A stretch of DNA of 44,292 nt, taken from contig NZ_LR732544.1 of the NCBI RefSeq assembly GCF_902506575.1, positions 5,513,468 through 5,557,759 on the forward strand, in the 5' to 3' direction. This document shows, one piece after another, positions 1-8,454 of this stretch. Both the position numbers and the translations under genes were made by a program. The DNA is from Streptomyces mexicanus. GTDB taxonomy: Bacteria > Actinomycetota > Actinomycetes > Streptomycetales > Streptomycetaceae. Below the pieces are notes generated by a model, which saw only the letters and a program-made list of their open reading frames with translations, was not told where the DNA came from and searched no databases. Numbering within the stretch: the stretch's first letter is position 1; each line of letters begins with the position of its first letter.

Positions 1-1
1 C

Positions 2-985
2 ATGCCGGTCCGACGAGGTCTGCATGGGCCCCAGAGTACGGCTGGCGTCCGACAACGGCGCGGTGCAGTCTGTGGGGGACACACATCGGACCGAGGCCGC
101 GGTCCCGGCCCGCGCCCAGGCACCCGTCTCATCCCCGCCTACCCCGCCGCCGAGCGCGCCGTGCGGGCCCTCGCCGAGGCCGTCCGGTACGGCCAGTGGC
201 GCCGGGACGCCGCCGACCCCGGCAAGGTGCCCGAGTACGACGACATCGACGAGAAGGGCGCCGCCGCGCTCATCGACAGGCTGCTGGCGCACGGGCAGGC
301 CCTGACCCTGGGCGCCGACGAGACCTGCGAGCTGCTGGGCCGCTACGGCGTCCACGTGCAGCGCGCCCTTGCCGCCCCCACACCCGACGCCGCCGCCGAG
401 GCCGCCCGCACCCTCGGCTACCCGGTCGCCCTCAAGGCCACCGCCCCGCACCTGCGGCACCGCGCCGACCTGGGCGGCGTCCGCCTCGACCTGGCCGACG
501 AAGAGCAACTGCGCCGGGCGTACGCCGAGTTGACCGAGCTGTTCGGAAAGCCGGAGGAGCTGCGACCGGTGGTGCAGGCGATGGTGCCCCGAGGGGTGGA
601 CACCGTCGTCCGGGCGGTGATCGACCCGGCGGCGGGCGCGGTGCTCTCCTTCGGGCTGGCCGGAGCGCCCTCCCAGCTGCTCGACGACATGGCGCACCGG
701 CTGGGGCCCGTCACCGACCGCGAGGCGACCTCCATGATCCGGTCCATCCGGACGGCGCCGCTGCTGTTCGGCTGGCGCGGGTCGGCGCCCGTCGACACCC
801 GCGCCCTGGAGCAGCTGCTGCTGCGTGTCTCCCGACTGGTGGACGACCACCCCGAGGTCGTCGCGCTCACCCTGGAGCCGGTCGTCGTCGCCCCGCGCGG
901 CGTGAGCGTCCTGGGGGCGGGCGTGCGCCTGGCGCCCCCGCCCGCGCGCGACGCCCTCGGCCCGCGCACGCTCCCGGCGTGCTGA
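2..985 (+). CDS. Acyl-CoA synthetase (NDP-forming)/ATP-grasp protein, Pat-like; 5' end missing
   Basis: This is the C-terminal part of a large protein that starts outside the window. From about residue 44 the translation has the character of the ATP-grasp (succinyl-CoA synthetase-like) half of the NDP-forming acyl-CoA synthetase family: LGYPVALKATAPHLRHRADL is the family's nucleotide-binding segment, followed by LRPVVQAMVPRGVDTVVRAV and VALTLEPVVV near the end. In Streptomyces this half is usually fused to a GNAT domain (Pat-type protein lysine acetyltransferases). No GNAT domain follows here, so one would have to lie upstream. The first 40 or so codons do not resemble the family and may be out of frame, so the contig edge or a frameshift there is suspect. 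The family assignment is good; the acetyltransferase role is inference. Confidence 0.72.
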   Translation: MPVRRGLHGPQSTAGVRQRRGAVCGGHTSDRGRGPGPRPGTRLIPAYPAAERAVRALAEAVRYGQWRRDAADPGKVPEYDDIDEKGAAALIDRLLAHGQALTLGADETCELLGRYGVHVQRALAAPTPDAAAEAARTLGYPVALKATAPHLRHRADLGGVRLDLADEEQLRRAYAELTELFGKPEELRPVVQAMVPRGVDTVVRAVIDPAAGAVLSFGLAGAPSQLLDDMAHRLGPVTDREATSMIRSIRTAPLLFGWRGSAPVDTRALEQLLLRVSRLVDDHPEVVALTLEPVVVAPRGVSVLGAGVRLAPPPARDALGPRTLPAC

Positions 986-1049
986 GCGCCCGTGCGCCTG
1001 AGCGCCCGCCGGCGCGCGGCGGCTCCGCCCACCCGGAGCGACCTCGCCC

Positions 1050-1160
1050 GTGCACAGCAGTCTCCACAGCGGTCACCACAGCGGGGTCTCCACAACGGTG
1101 TTTACAGAGGTTCCGCAGAGGTGTCCACAGCGGGTGTCCACAGCGGTGCCTCGCAGTGGG
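1050..1160. repeat. Degenerate 12-14 bp repeats (TCCACAGCGG-like) before the DUF5998 gene
   Basis: About eight imperfect head-to-tail units share the core TCCACAGCGG. The clearest are TCTCCACAGCGG (1061), TCACCACAGCGG (1073), TCTCCACAACGG (1087), TGTCCACAGCGG (1122) and TGTCCACAGCGG (1135). GTGTCCACA differs by one base from the Streptomyces DnaA-box consensus TTGTCCACA. The array fills most of the gap before the next start codon. It could be a DnaA-binding cluster or a neutral tandem duplication. Confidence 0.6.
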
Positions 1161-1183
1161 CGCGCCCCCGTAGGATGGACGGC

Positions 1184-1771
1184 ATGGCCAAGACCAGTAC
1201 GACGACCCAGGGGCTGCGGGCGGCGATCGAGCGCAGCGGTTACTACCCGGCTCTCGTGGCCGAAGCGGTGGAGGCCGCCGTGGGCGGCGAGCCCATCCGG
1301 TCGTACCTGGTCCATCAGGAGACCACCTTCGACCAGAACGAGGTGCGCCGGCACGTGACGGTGCTCGTCCTGACCGGCACCCGGTTCATCGTCAGCCACA
1401 CCGACGAGCAGGCCGCCGACAGCACCTCCCCGACGCCGTACGCCACGACGTCCACGGAGTCGGTGAAGCTGGACCGGATCTCGTCGGTCGTGGTCAGCAG
1501 GGTGGTGGCCAACCCCGAGCAGTACACGCCGGGCACGCTGCCCCGCGAGGTGGTGCTGACCATCGGCTGGGGCGCCGTCTCCCGCATCGACCTGGAGCCC
1601 GCCGCCTGCGGCGACCCGAACTGCGAGGCCGACCACGGCTACACCGGCAACTCCACGGCGGACGACCTCAGCCTGCGCGTCAGCGAGGCCGGAGACGGCC
1701 CGGAGACGGTGCGCGAGGCGATGGCCTTCGCGCAGGCGATTTCCGAGGCCACCGCGGACCTGACCCGCTGA
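1184..1771 (+). CDS. DUF5998 family protein
   Basis: A 195-residue conserved actinobacterial protein of unknown function, recognised as the DUF5998 type by its opening (GLRAAIERSGYYPALVAEAV) and the stretch HVTVLVLTGTRFIVSHTDEQ. It has no membrane segment or signal peptide. Its pattern of beta strands (TVLVLTGTRFIV, VKLDRISSVVVSRVV, EVVLTIGWGAVSRIDLEP) recalls a PH-like sheet, but that is only an impression. A C-x4-C pair occurs in ACGDPNCE. The start is the ATG at 1184, not the one at 1175, because AGGATGG sits at the right distance before it. Its stop overlaps the start of the phosphodiesterase-like gene (TGATG), so the two are translationally coupled. Confidence 0.8.
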   Translation: MAKTSTTTQGLRAAIERSGYYPALVAEAVEAAVGGEPIRSYLVHQETTFDQNEVRRHVTVLVLTGTRFIVSHTDEQAADSTSPTPYATTSTESVKLDRISSVVVSRVVANPEQYTPGTLPREVVLTIGWGAVSRIDLEPAACGDPNCEADHGYTGNSTADDLSLRVSEAGDGPETVREAMAFAQAISEATADLTR

Positions 1772-2961
1772 TGACCCAGTCCACCGCCTGGGACCACCCG
1801 GAGCCCCTGGCCGTCGCCTCCGCGCCCGTTCCCGAGTACGGCTCCGGCTCGCTCGCCGACCTGCTGCCCACGCTGGCGGCGGGCATGGGCGTGCCGGGCA
1901 TGACGCCGGTGATCCCCGAGCTGACCCCGGCGGATCGCGCCTGCGTGTTCCTGATCGACGGCCTCGGCTGGGAGCAGCTGACGGCGCACCCCGAGGACGC
2001 GCCCTTCCTCACCTCCCTGCTCGGCAGCTCCCGCGGCGGCACCGGCCGGCCCCTCACCGCCGGCTACCCGGCCACCACCGCGACCTCCCTCGCCTCCGTC
2101 GGCACCGGTCTGCCCCCGGGCGCGCACGGCCTGCCCGGCTACACGGTGCGCAACCCCGACACCGGCGAACTGATGAACCAGCTGCGCTGGCAGCCCTACA
2201 CCGAGCCGGGCGCCTGGCAGCCCTACCCCACCGTCTTCCAGCTCGCCCAGCAGGCCGGTGTGCACGCCGCCCAGGTGTCCTCGCCCACCTTCGAGAACAC
2301 CCCGCTGACCCGGGTCGCCCTCAGCGGCGGAACGTTCCTGGGGCGCCTGACCGGCGAGGACCGCATGGATGTCGCCGCCGAGCAGCTCGCCGCCGGCGAC
2401 CGCGCCCTGGTCTACACGTACTACTCCGAACTGGACGGCGCGGGCCACCGCTACGGCGTGGACTCCGACACCTGGCGCGGCCAGCTCATGACCGTCGACC
2501 GGCTCGCCCAGCGCCTGGCCGAGCAGCTGCCGCCGCGCAGCGCGCTGTACGTCACCGCCGACCACGGCATGGTGGACATCCCGTTCGACGAGCAGCACCG
2601 CATCGACTTCGACGAGGACTGGGAGCTGCGCGCCGGCGTCGCCCTGCTCGGCGGCGAGGGCCGTGCCCGGCACGTGTACGCCGTGCCGGGCGCCGAGGGC
2701 GATGTGCTGACCTGCTGGCGGGAAGTGCTCGGCGAGCAGTTCTGGGTCGCCTCCCGCGAGGAGGCGGTGGCGGCGGGCTGGTTCGGACCGCACATCGACG
2801 ACCGGGTGTACGCCCGGATCGGCGACGTGGTCGCCGCCGCCCGCGACGACGTCCTGCTCATCGCCTCCGAGCGGGAGCCGAAGGAGTCGTCGATGGTCGG
2901 CAACCACGGTTCGATGACCCCCGCCGAGCAGCTGGTCCCGCTGCTCGAAGTACGCACCTGA
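1771..2961 (+). CDS. Alkaline phosphatase superfamily protein (nucleotide pyrophosphatase/phosphodiesterase-like)
   Basis: A 396-residue cytoplasmic-looking enzyme of the nucleotide pyrophosphatase/phosphodiesterase branch of the alkaline phosphatase superfamily. The expected two-metal ligands can be seen: Asp63 in FLIDGLGW, the nucleophile region PATTATSLAS (about residues 100-109), Asp222 and His226 in LDGAGHRYG, Asp264-His265 in TADHGM, and His379 in NHGSM. The family hydrolyses phosphodiester or pyrophosphate bonds; the substrate here is unknown. No signal peptide is seen, which is unusual for secreted members but common in this Streptomyces family. It is coupled by a 1-base overlap to the upstream DUF5998 gene and followed after 90 bp by the thymidine kinase gene. 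Confidence 0.85.
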   Translation: MTQSTAWDHPEPLAVASAPVPEYGSGSLADLLPTLAAGMGVPGMTPVIPELTPADRACVFLIDGLGWEQLTAHPEDAPFLTSLLGSSRGGTGRPLTAGYPATTATSLASVGTGLPPGAHGLPGYTVRNPDTGELMNQLRWQPYTEPGAWQPYPTVFQLAQQAGVHAAQVSSPTFENTPLTRVALSGGTFLGRLTGEDRMDVAAEQLAAGDRALVYTYYSELDGAGHRYGVDSDTWRGQLMTVDRLAQRLAEQLPPRSALYVTADHGMVDIPFDEQHRIDFDEDWELRAGVALLGGEGRARHVYAVPGAEGDVLTCWREVLGEQFWVASREEAVAAGWFGPHIDDRVYARIGDVVAAARDDVLLIASEREPKESSMVGNHGSMTPAEQLVPLLEVRT

Positions 2962-3051
2962 CGCCTCCTCCCGCACACCGCGGCGGCCCTCACCACCTCC
3001 ACCGCCGCGCACCACCCCCACCGCCCTCACCGAAAGGCAGCACGACCTCCC

Positions 3052-3702
3052 ATGCCCGAGCTGGTGTTCTTCTCCGGGACGATGGACTGCGGGAAGTCCA
3101 CCCTGGCTCTGCAGATCGGCCACAACCGCTCGGCGCGCGGCCTGCAGGGCCTGATCTTCACCCGGGACGACCGTGCCGGGGAGGGCAAACTCTCCTCCCG
3201 GCTCGGCCTGGTGACGGAGGCCGTCGAGGCCAGGCCGGAGATGGACCTGTACGCCTACGTCGTGGCCGAGCTGTCCCAGGGCGGGAAGGTCGACTACGTC
3301 ATCGTGGACGAGGCGCAGTTCCTCGCCGCCGAGCAGATAGACCAACTGGCGCGGGTCGTGGACGACCTCGAACTGGACGTCTTCGCCTTCGGCATCACCA
3401 CCGACTTCCGCACGAAGCTGTTCCCCGGCTCGCAGCGGCTGATCGAACTGGCGGACCGGATCGAAACCCTCCAGGTGGAGGCCATGTGCTGGTGCGGCGC
3501 CCGCGCCACCCACAACGCCCGCACCGTGGGCGGCCGGATGGTGGTGGAGGGCGAGCAGGTCGTCGTCGGCGACGTCAACGGCCCGGGCGCGGAGGTCGGC
3601 TACGAGGTGCTGTGCCGCCGCCACCACCGCCGCCGCATGACAGCGGCGGCGGCCCGCGCGGCGGCCCTGTCGCCGGACGTCCTGCCGGTCTACGCAAACT
3701 GA
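3052..3702 (+). CDS. tdk: Thymidine kinase (type II)
   Basis: A 216-residue type II thymidine kinase, which phosphorylates thymidine to dTMP in the pyrimidine salvage pathway. The P-loop is SGTMDCGKST (residues 8-17) and the Walker B/lasso region is VIVDEAQF (83-90). Zinc ligands are provided by C146/C148 (CWCGARATHNAR) and C188/H191 (CRRHH). The length fits the family. It starts at the ATG at 3052, with a weak AAAGGCAG upstream. It is the last gene of the left core run; the accessory island begins after it. Confidence 0.88.
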   Translation: MPELVFFSGTMDCGKSTLALQIGHNRSARGLQGLIFTRDDRAGEGKLSSRLGLVTEAVEARPEMDLYAYVVAELSQGGKVDYVIVDEAQFLAAEQIDQLARVVDDLELDVFAFGITTDFRTKLFPGSQRLIELADRIETLQVEAMCWCGARATHNARTVGGRMVVEGEQVVVGDVNGPGAEVGYEVLCRRHHRRRMTAAAARAAALSPDVLPVYAN

Positions 3703-3740
3703 CCGAGCTTCGCCAGGCTTGTCAGCGACGGTACCCGTAC

Positions 3741-3769
3741 TTGACGATTGCGTGCGGGGTCCGTTGAGT
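3741..3769 (+). promoter_or_regulatory. Weak candidate promoter for the helicase-nuclease gene
   Basis: TTGACG at 3741-3746 could be a -35 element; a 17-bp spacer leads to TTGAGT at 3764-3769, a poor -10 element. The following gene starts at 3835 with no clear ribosome binding site. Based only on consensus resemblance. Confidence 0.22.
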
Positions 3770-3834
3770 CCCCCGCGGGGCTTTGATCCGGCGATCTTCC
3801 GGTCTGCGCCGGTCCTGAGTGGTACACCTCTTGC

Positions 3835-6800
3835 ATGGCCGGTATCCAGCATCTGTCGATGAGGGTCCCGTGGCGGGATCGCCCCTGGGATCAGTTCCTT
3901 TGTGAGGATCCCCTGGGGAACTCGTCCTGCACGCTGCTAGCGGCGATCGGTAAGGGGCGGGACGACCCCTTCGAGTCGGAGCATGCGGGCATCGAGATCG
4001 ACAGCCTTGATCAGGACCGGCTCCCTTGCCTCAGCGAGCGAGCGACGTTCATGTCCCGCGTCGGGTACACCGTCCTGAAAAGCCATCCGTATCGCTCCAA
4101 CCGTGCGCTCAAGGGAAAGCTGCACGAGACGCCCGTCATGGTTCCGGGGTACGCGTTCGAAGCCGTGCCCTTCCGCTGGTTGAACCGTGACTCCTTCGCC
4201 CGGGAGATCGGGCACGAACGCGTCCCCACGTTTGATCAGGCCGCGGAGGACGCCGCGGACGCCGCTCTGAACTACTCCCCGCCCTGGGTGATGGACGGGA
4301 CCAACCAGCGTGCGATCATCGACGCCTTCTTCGACGTCGTGGTGCCGGGCGACTCGCTCGTTTTCACCTATCTCAAGCACTCGCCGTTCCAGGACCAACG
4401 CACGGACCGGCTGTTGGTGGGTGCCGCGCGCGTCACGCGCCTCACCCCTCCGCCCATGTGGAACCAGTCGGGTGACCCGCCTTTTCATTCCTCCATGTGG
4501 GAGACGATCGTCGAGCACTCGCTCCGCCCCGACATGGCCGACGGGTTCCTCTTGCCTTACCAGCGGTTGATTCCGCTGATGGACGAGGGCCACGATGTCG
4601 ACAAAGCGCTCGCGTGGGCACCGGAAGGGCGTGTCACCGAGTTCTCGTACGTGACCGAGCATCTGTCCGACGACGCCGCCATCGAGGCCCTGACGTCGCT
4701 GCGGTCCGCCGCCGAGGGCATGCGGCAACTGGGTGTGGAGATGCCGGAGGCGGGCCTGGAGTGGCTTCAGGCCCAGCTCGACCGGCTCTGGCAGCTGCGT
4801 GGCCCCGTGCCTGGCCTCCCAGGTGTCCTTGAGGACCTTGGCGTGCAGCAACCGTACGTTGCGGCGCGCGCGGTGGTCACTGAGGCCGGTGACGACACCG
4901 ACCCCTGGGATCTCCTGGAGTCGGTCTTCGCGGAGCCGTCCCAGGCGCCGAAAGCGATCGCTGCCCACATCGGTCCCGTCCAGGCCAGGATCTGGCGGAA
5001 GACGGCGGCCGAGCGCCGGGCCGTGCTCCGCCTGCTCTCGGGCTTCGACATCTCCGCCGCCCAGGTTCGGATGCTGCTCAACGGGGACACGGAAGTCGAG
5101 CTGTCGGCCGAGGAGTTGCTGGAGAATCCCTATTTCGCCGCCACGTGCACCTACACCATGGCGGAGCATGTGCCCTTCGCCACTGTTGACCGCTCTCTGT
5201 TTCCTCCCGCTCATGTGACCTGGAAGCCCCCCGTCCCGGACGAGATCGATCTGGAGGGCCACCTGGACCGGCGCCGTATCGAGGCGCTGCTGACCGACGT
5301 GCTGGAACGGCAGGGACGCCAGGGCGACACCGTGGTCCCGGAAGCGGAGGCCCTTGCCCTGGCGCATGAGGTTCCCCTCTCCCAGCCGCCGACTCTCAGC
5401 AGGACGATCCTGACCGGCCTCGACCTCCACCACGAAGCGATCGGTGAGCTGGAGCAGTCGCCGGACTATTGGTCGCCGTTGACCAGCGTGTCGCTCGCGG
5501 ACGGTACGTCCGCGTACAAACTCACACGCTTCGAGCGGACCTCCGAGGTCATCAGGGACTGGATCCGGACACAGGAGGCGCGGGTGCGGCTCGGGCCGAT
5601 TCCGGACGCCAGGAAGGTGCTGGACCGGGCGCTCGACCGGAACCGGAACGTCGCAGGAGACCTCGACGAGCTGGAGGAGCGAGCCCGCGCCGAGAAGGCG
5701 GCAGGTCTCTCGGCCCTCCACGACGCCCCGCTCTCGGTGCTCATCGGCCCGGCCGGCACAGGAAAGACCACGCTGCTGCGCGCCCTGGTCGAGTATCCCG
5801 GTGTCGCGACGGGCGACGTGCTGCTCCTCGCGCCGACCGGCAAGGCGAGGGTGCAGCTGGAGACGAAGGTCGGGCTGCCCGCCCGGACCCTGGCCTCGCA
5901 TCTGAGCGCCACGGGCCGGTACGACGGGGAGTCCGGCAGGTACCTCGTGGAGGGAGACCGGAAACCCCGGCACCAGTACGGCCTGGTGGTCATCGACGAG
6001 GCTTCGATGCTCACCGAGGAGATGCTCGCCGCCGCCTTGGACTCCGTCACCGGAGTGAAACGGCTCATTCTGGTCGGTGACCCGCGGCAGCTTCCGCCGA
6101 TCGGTCCCGGCCGTCCGTTCGTGGACCTGGTGAACAAGCTGCGGCCCGAGGGTTTCCGCGACTGGACACGGGTGGCTCCCGGCTACGTCGAGCTTCAGAT
6201 TCATCGGCGACAGCTTCCCGACGGCAGTCACGGTGCCCGCCACGACCTGGAACTGGCGGCTTGGTTCGGGGACAACACGCGGGGCGCGGGCGACGAGTCG
6301 ATCTGGGCAGAACTCGACGCCGATCCGGACCTGCCCACCGTTCGCTATGTGCCGTGGGGCGGCAGGACCGCGGTCGAGGCGCTGACCGACGAACTCCGGC
6401 ACAACTTCGCGCTCGACGCGGATCCGGACTCGGCCCGGGCCTTCGCGCGTACCTACGGCGGGGTCATCAACGGCCCCTATCTCAACTGGGAGATCGGCTC
6501 GGGAAAGGGGGCCGAGGAGTGGCAGATTCTCTCTCCGACCCGTTCCCGGGCCTTCGGCACGGTGGAACTGAACCGCCACATCAAGCGCACCTATCGGGCA
6601 GATGACACAGCCTGGGCTCAGAGGAACCTGCGCAGCAACATCCCCAAGCCCATCGGTCCCGAACTGATCGTCCGCGGCGACAAGGTCATGCAGACCACCA
6701 ACAAACGTTCCACCGCGTGGCCGCGCGACCAGGATGCGTTGAACTACGTCGCCAACGGCGAGATCGGTGTCGCCATCGGCCGCGTCACGCCGGCGAGCAA

Positions 6801-7650
6801 GGTGCCGAAGTCCCGGTTGCCGCTCAACGTCGAGTTCTCCTCCCAGCCCGGATTCCAGTACTCCTACTGGCCGACCGACGCGGACGACGCGCTGCTAGAA
6901 CTGGCCTGGGCGGTAACGGTGCACAAGGCGCAGGGATCGGAGTTCGGCACGACGTTCCTGGTCCTGCCCGCGCGAGCGAACGTCTCCCGGGAACTCATGT
7001 ACACGGCCCTCACCAGGCAGAAGACCAAGGTGGTGATCCTCCACGAGGGCACGCTCGCCGACCTGCGGGACCTTGCACAGCCATGGCGCTCGGAGACGGC
7101 AAGGCGGCTCACCGACCTGTTCGACGCCCCGCGGCCGGTGGCGCTGGAGATCCGGGGCACCGCTCACCGCTTCGACCGGAAACTGATCCACGTGTCGGCG
7201 AACGGCATTCCGATGGCCTCGAAGAACGAGGTCATCATCGCCGGCCTGCTGGACCGGCTCGCCGCGGGCAAGTGGCAGTACGAGCTGCCCTTCACCGGCA
7301 GCGACGGGCGGGTCGTCCACCCCGACTTCACCATCGCCGCCGACGACGGGCGCACGGTCTACTGGGAGCATGCCGGCATGCTCGACCTGCCTGACTATGC
7401 CCGGAAGTGGGAACTCAAGAAGGCCTGGTACGCGGAGAACGGAGTGCTGCCGCACAGTGAAGGTGGCGGACCGAGAGGCACCCTGATGTGGACGGATGAC
7501 CTCGAAGGAGCCGACGCACGCGCCTGGCTGAAGCTGGCGTCCGAGGTGCTCGGAGTGACGCCCGCTGACCCGGATGTCCCGGGCACGAGGCTGCCAGGGC
7601 AGGCCCGCAGGGTCGCCAAGAAGACGGCGGGGCGGCGACCGAGCGCCTGA
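3835..7650 (+). CDS. RecD2-like SF1 helicase with C-terminal PD-(D/E)XK-type nuclease domain
   Basis: A 1271-residue protein with three parts. Residues 1-600 have no motif I can name, but the start (HLSMRVPWRDRPW, NSSC, LSERATFMS, KSHPY) recalls an N-terminal domain I associate with large putative defence helicases. Residues 638-1060 form an SF1 helicase of RecD/TraA type: Walker A GPAGTGKTT (638-646), VVIDEASML (D721-E722), VGDPRQLPP (motif III) and VHKAQGSEF (1029-1037). Residues 1185-1250 correspond to no motif beyond the nuclease. The nuclease itself spans about 1130-1200 and carries NEV, HPDFTI (D1164), YWEHAG (E1178) and WELKKAWY (K1195/K1196), a PD-(D/E)XK-like D...E-x...K pattern. Expected activity is ATP-driven DNA unwinding with cleavage. 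A phage-defence role is inferred from the fusion and the island setting. The start at 3835 lacks a Shine-Dalgarno sequence, and M9 is an alternative. Confidence 0.8.
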   Translation: MAGIQHLSMRVPWRDRPWDQFLCEDPLGNSSCTLLAAIGKGRDDPFESEHAGIEIDSLDQDRLPCLSERATFMSRVGYTVLKSHPYRSNRALKGKLHETPVMVPGYAFEAVPFRWLNRDSFAREIGHERVPTFDQAAEDAADAALNYSPPWVMDGTNQRAIIDAFFDVVVPGDSLVFTYLKHSPFQDQRTDRLLVGAARVTRLTPPPMWNQSGDPPFHSSMWETIVEHSLRPDMADGFLLPYQRLIPLMDEGHDVDKALAWAPEGRVTEFSYVTEHLSDDAAIEALTSLRSAAEGMRQLGVEMPEAGLEWLQAQLDRLWQLRGPVPGLPGVLEDLGVQQPYVAARAVVTEAGDDTDPWDLLESVFAEPSQAPKAIAAHIGPVQARIWRKTAAERRAVLRLLSGFDISAAQVRMLLNGDTEVELSAEELLENPYFAATCTYTMAEHVPFATVDRSLFPPAHVTWKPPVPDEIDLEGHLDRRRIEALLTDVLERQGRQGDTVVPEAEALALAHEVPLSQPPTLSRTILTGLDLHHEAIGELEQSPDYWSPLTSVSLADGTSAYKLTRFERTSEVIRDWIRTQEARVRLGPIPDARKVLDRALDRNRNVAGDLDELEERARAEKAAGLSALHDAPLSVLIGPAGTGKTTLLRALVEYPGVATGDVLLLAPTGKARVQLETKVGLPARTLASHLSATGRYDGESGRYLVEGDRKPRHQYGLVVIDEASMLTEEMLAAALDSVTGVKRLILVGDPRQLPPIGPGRPFVDLVNKLRPEGFRDWTRVAPGYVELQIHRRQLPDGSHGARHDLELAAWFGDNTRGAGDESIWAELDADPDLPTVRYVPWGGRTAVEALTDELRHNFALDADPDSARAFARTYGGVINGPYLNWEIGSGKGAEEWQILSPTRSRAFGTVELNRHIKRTYRADDTAWAQRNLRSNIPKPIGPELIVRGDKVMQTTNKRSTAWPRDQDALNYVANGEIGVAIGRVTPASKVPKSRLPLNVEFSSQPGFQYSYWPTDADDALLELAWAVTVHKAQGSEFGTTFLVLPARANVSRELMYTALTRQKTKVVILHEGTLADLRDLAQPWRSETARRLTDLFDAPRPVALEIRGTAHRFDRKLIHVSANGIPMASKNEVIIAGLLDRLAAGKWQYELPFTGSDGRVVHPDFTIAADDGRTVYWEHAGMLDLPDYARKWELKKAWYAENGVLPHSEGGGPRGTLMWTDDLEGADARAWLKLASEVLGVTPADPDVPGTRLPGQARRVAKKTAGRRPSA

Positions 7651-7688
7651 TCAGGGGTTCGGTCACGCCGTCACCGTCCACGACGCCG

Positions 7689-8324
7689 TCACCGTCGGCC
7701 GCTCCGGTATTCGGCCAGCGCCCCGCTCGCCCAGAGTGGGACCAGCCGGGGTATCTCGGCCATCGGCACCCTGCCACGCAGGCATCGCAGGCCGAGCTTG
7801 GCGAGGGAGTCGGCGGCCTCGTTGAGCGGGTTGCCGACGTGGGCCTTCTCATGGACGAAGGTCAGGCCAGGCGTGTACTCGGCGTACGACTGCAGCTGGA
7901 CGAGGCTGGGCCGACGGCCCTGCGAACGCAGCCGGGTCTCGTACCCGTCCGGCATCCGGTCACCGCCGCCCTGCCACTCGTGCAGGAGTTTCAGGGCATC
8001 GAGGTTGTCGACGCGCACCTCGACGGGCCGCCCGGGGTGCGCCGCGAAGATCCGCCTCAGTCCCCAGTACACGGCGCGGAGCTCGGTGACGACGACACGG
8101 ACGCTGGGTGCGGTGAGGTACTGCGGGTAGGCATGGGCGCGCAGTCCGGTCTCGCCGGTGGTGGCGAGGTAGCCGGTGCCGACCTTGTCACCGCTGACGG
8201 AGGCGTCCGTGGCGAGGACGATCGGTGTCCCGGCGACGGCCTTGACCGCGCCGTCGAAGTGCACTTGCGCACGGCCCCTGAGGGTGGGGCGGGGTGCGCG
8301 AGCGAGTGGGGAACGGCGGCCCAT
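7689..8324 (-). CDS. RNase HI-like protein
   Basis: A 211-residue protein with the four acidic positions of the RNase H fold: D40 in LATDASVSG, E81 in VVTELRAVYWGL, D106 in VRVDNLDALKLL and D172 in NEAADSLAKL, with HVGNPLNEAAD as the terminal helix. RNase HI cleaves the RNA strand of RNA-DNA hybrids. A basic N-terminal extension (residues 1-30) precedes the fold. The start ATG at 8324 is preceded by AGGAGGA. The gene is convergent with the helicase-nuclease gene, with stops 38 bp apart. Two copies of GCCGTCACCGTC (7667-7678 and 7685-7696) sit at the junction. It could be a housekeeping duplicate or an accessory partner of the helicase; opposite orientation argues against a shared operon. Confidence 0.82.
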   Translation of the reverse strand: MGRRSPLARAPRPTLRGRAQVHFDGAVKAVAGTPIVLATDASVSGDKVGTGYLATTGETGLRAHAYPQYLTAPSVRVVVTELRAVYWGLRRIFAAHPGRPVEVRVDNLDALKLLHEWQGGGDRMPDGYETRLRSQGRRPSLVQLQSYAEYTPGLTFVHEKAHVGNPLNEAADSLAKLGLRCLRGRVPMAEIPRLVPLWASGALAEYRSGRR

Positions 8325-8370
8325 CGAGGGATCCTCCTGTTCGCATCAGACGGTGGCGGAGGGAGGAAGA

Positions 8371-8408
8371 GAGGGACGGGCGGTGCGGTCTCGGACCGCC
8401 CGTCCCTC
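8371..8408 (-). terminator. Perfect 14-bp hairpin downstream of the membrane-anchored protein gene
   Basis: GAGGGACGGGCGGT (8371-8384) pairs perfectly with 8395-8408 across a 10-nt loop. It lies between the stop of the gene at 8455 and the start of the RNase H gene, both on the minus strand, so it fits an intrinsic terminator without a U-tract, as is usual in Streptomyces. Confidence 0.7.
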
Positions 8409-8454
8409 GTCCGCCGCGTCCCCCCACGAGCGCGGCGGCGTATGCGGCGGCCGG

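Noticed and set aside
3771..3780. CCCCGCGGGG followed by CTTT as a tdk terminator
   Set aside because: The palindrome has no loop, so it cannot form a normal hairpin.
1639..3852. Long minus-strand open frame opposite DUF5998/phosphatase/tdk genes
   Set aside because: Low-complexity translation with no motif. It is the antisense of genes with clear families; such frames are common in 72% GC DNA.
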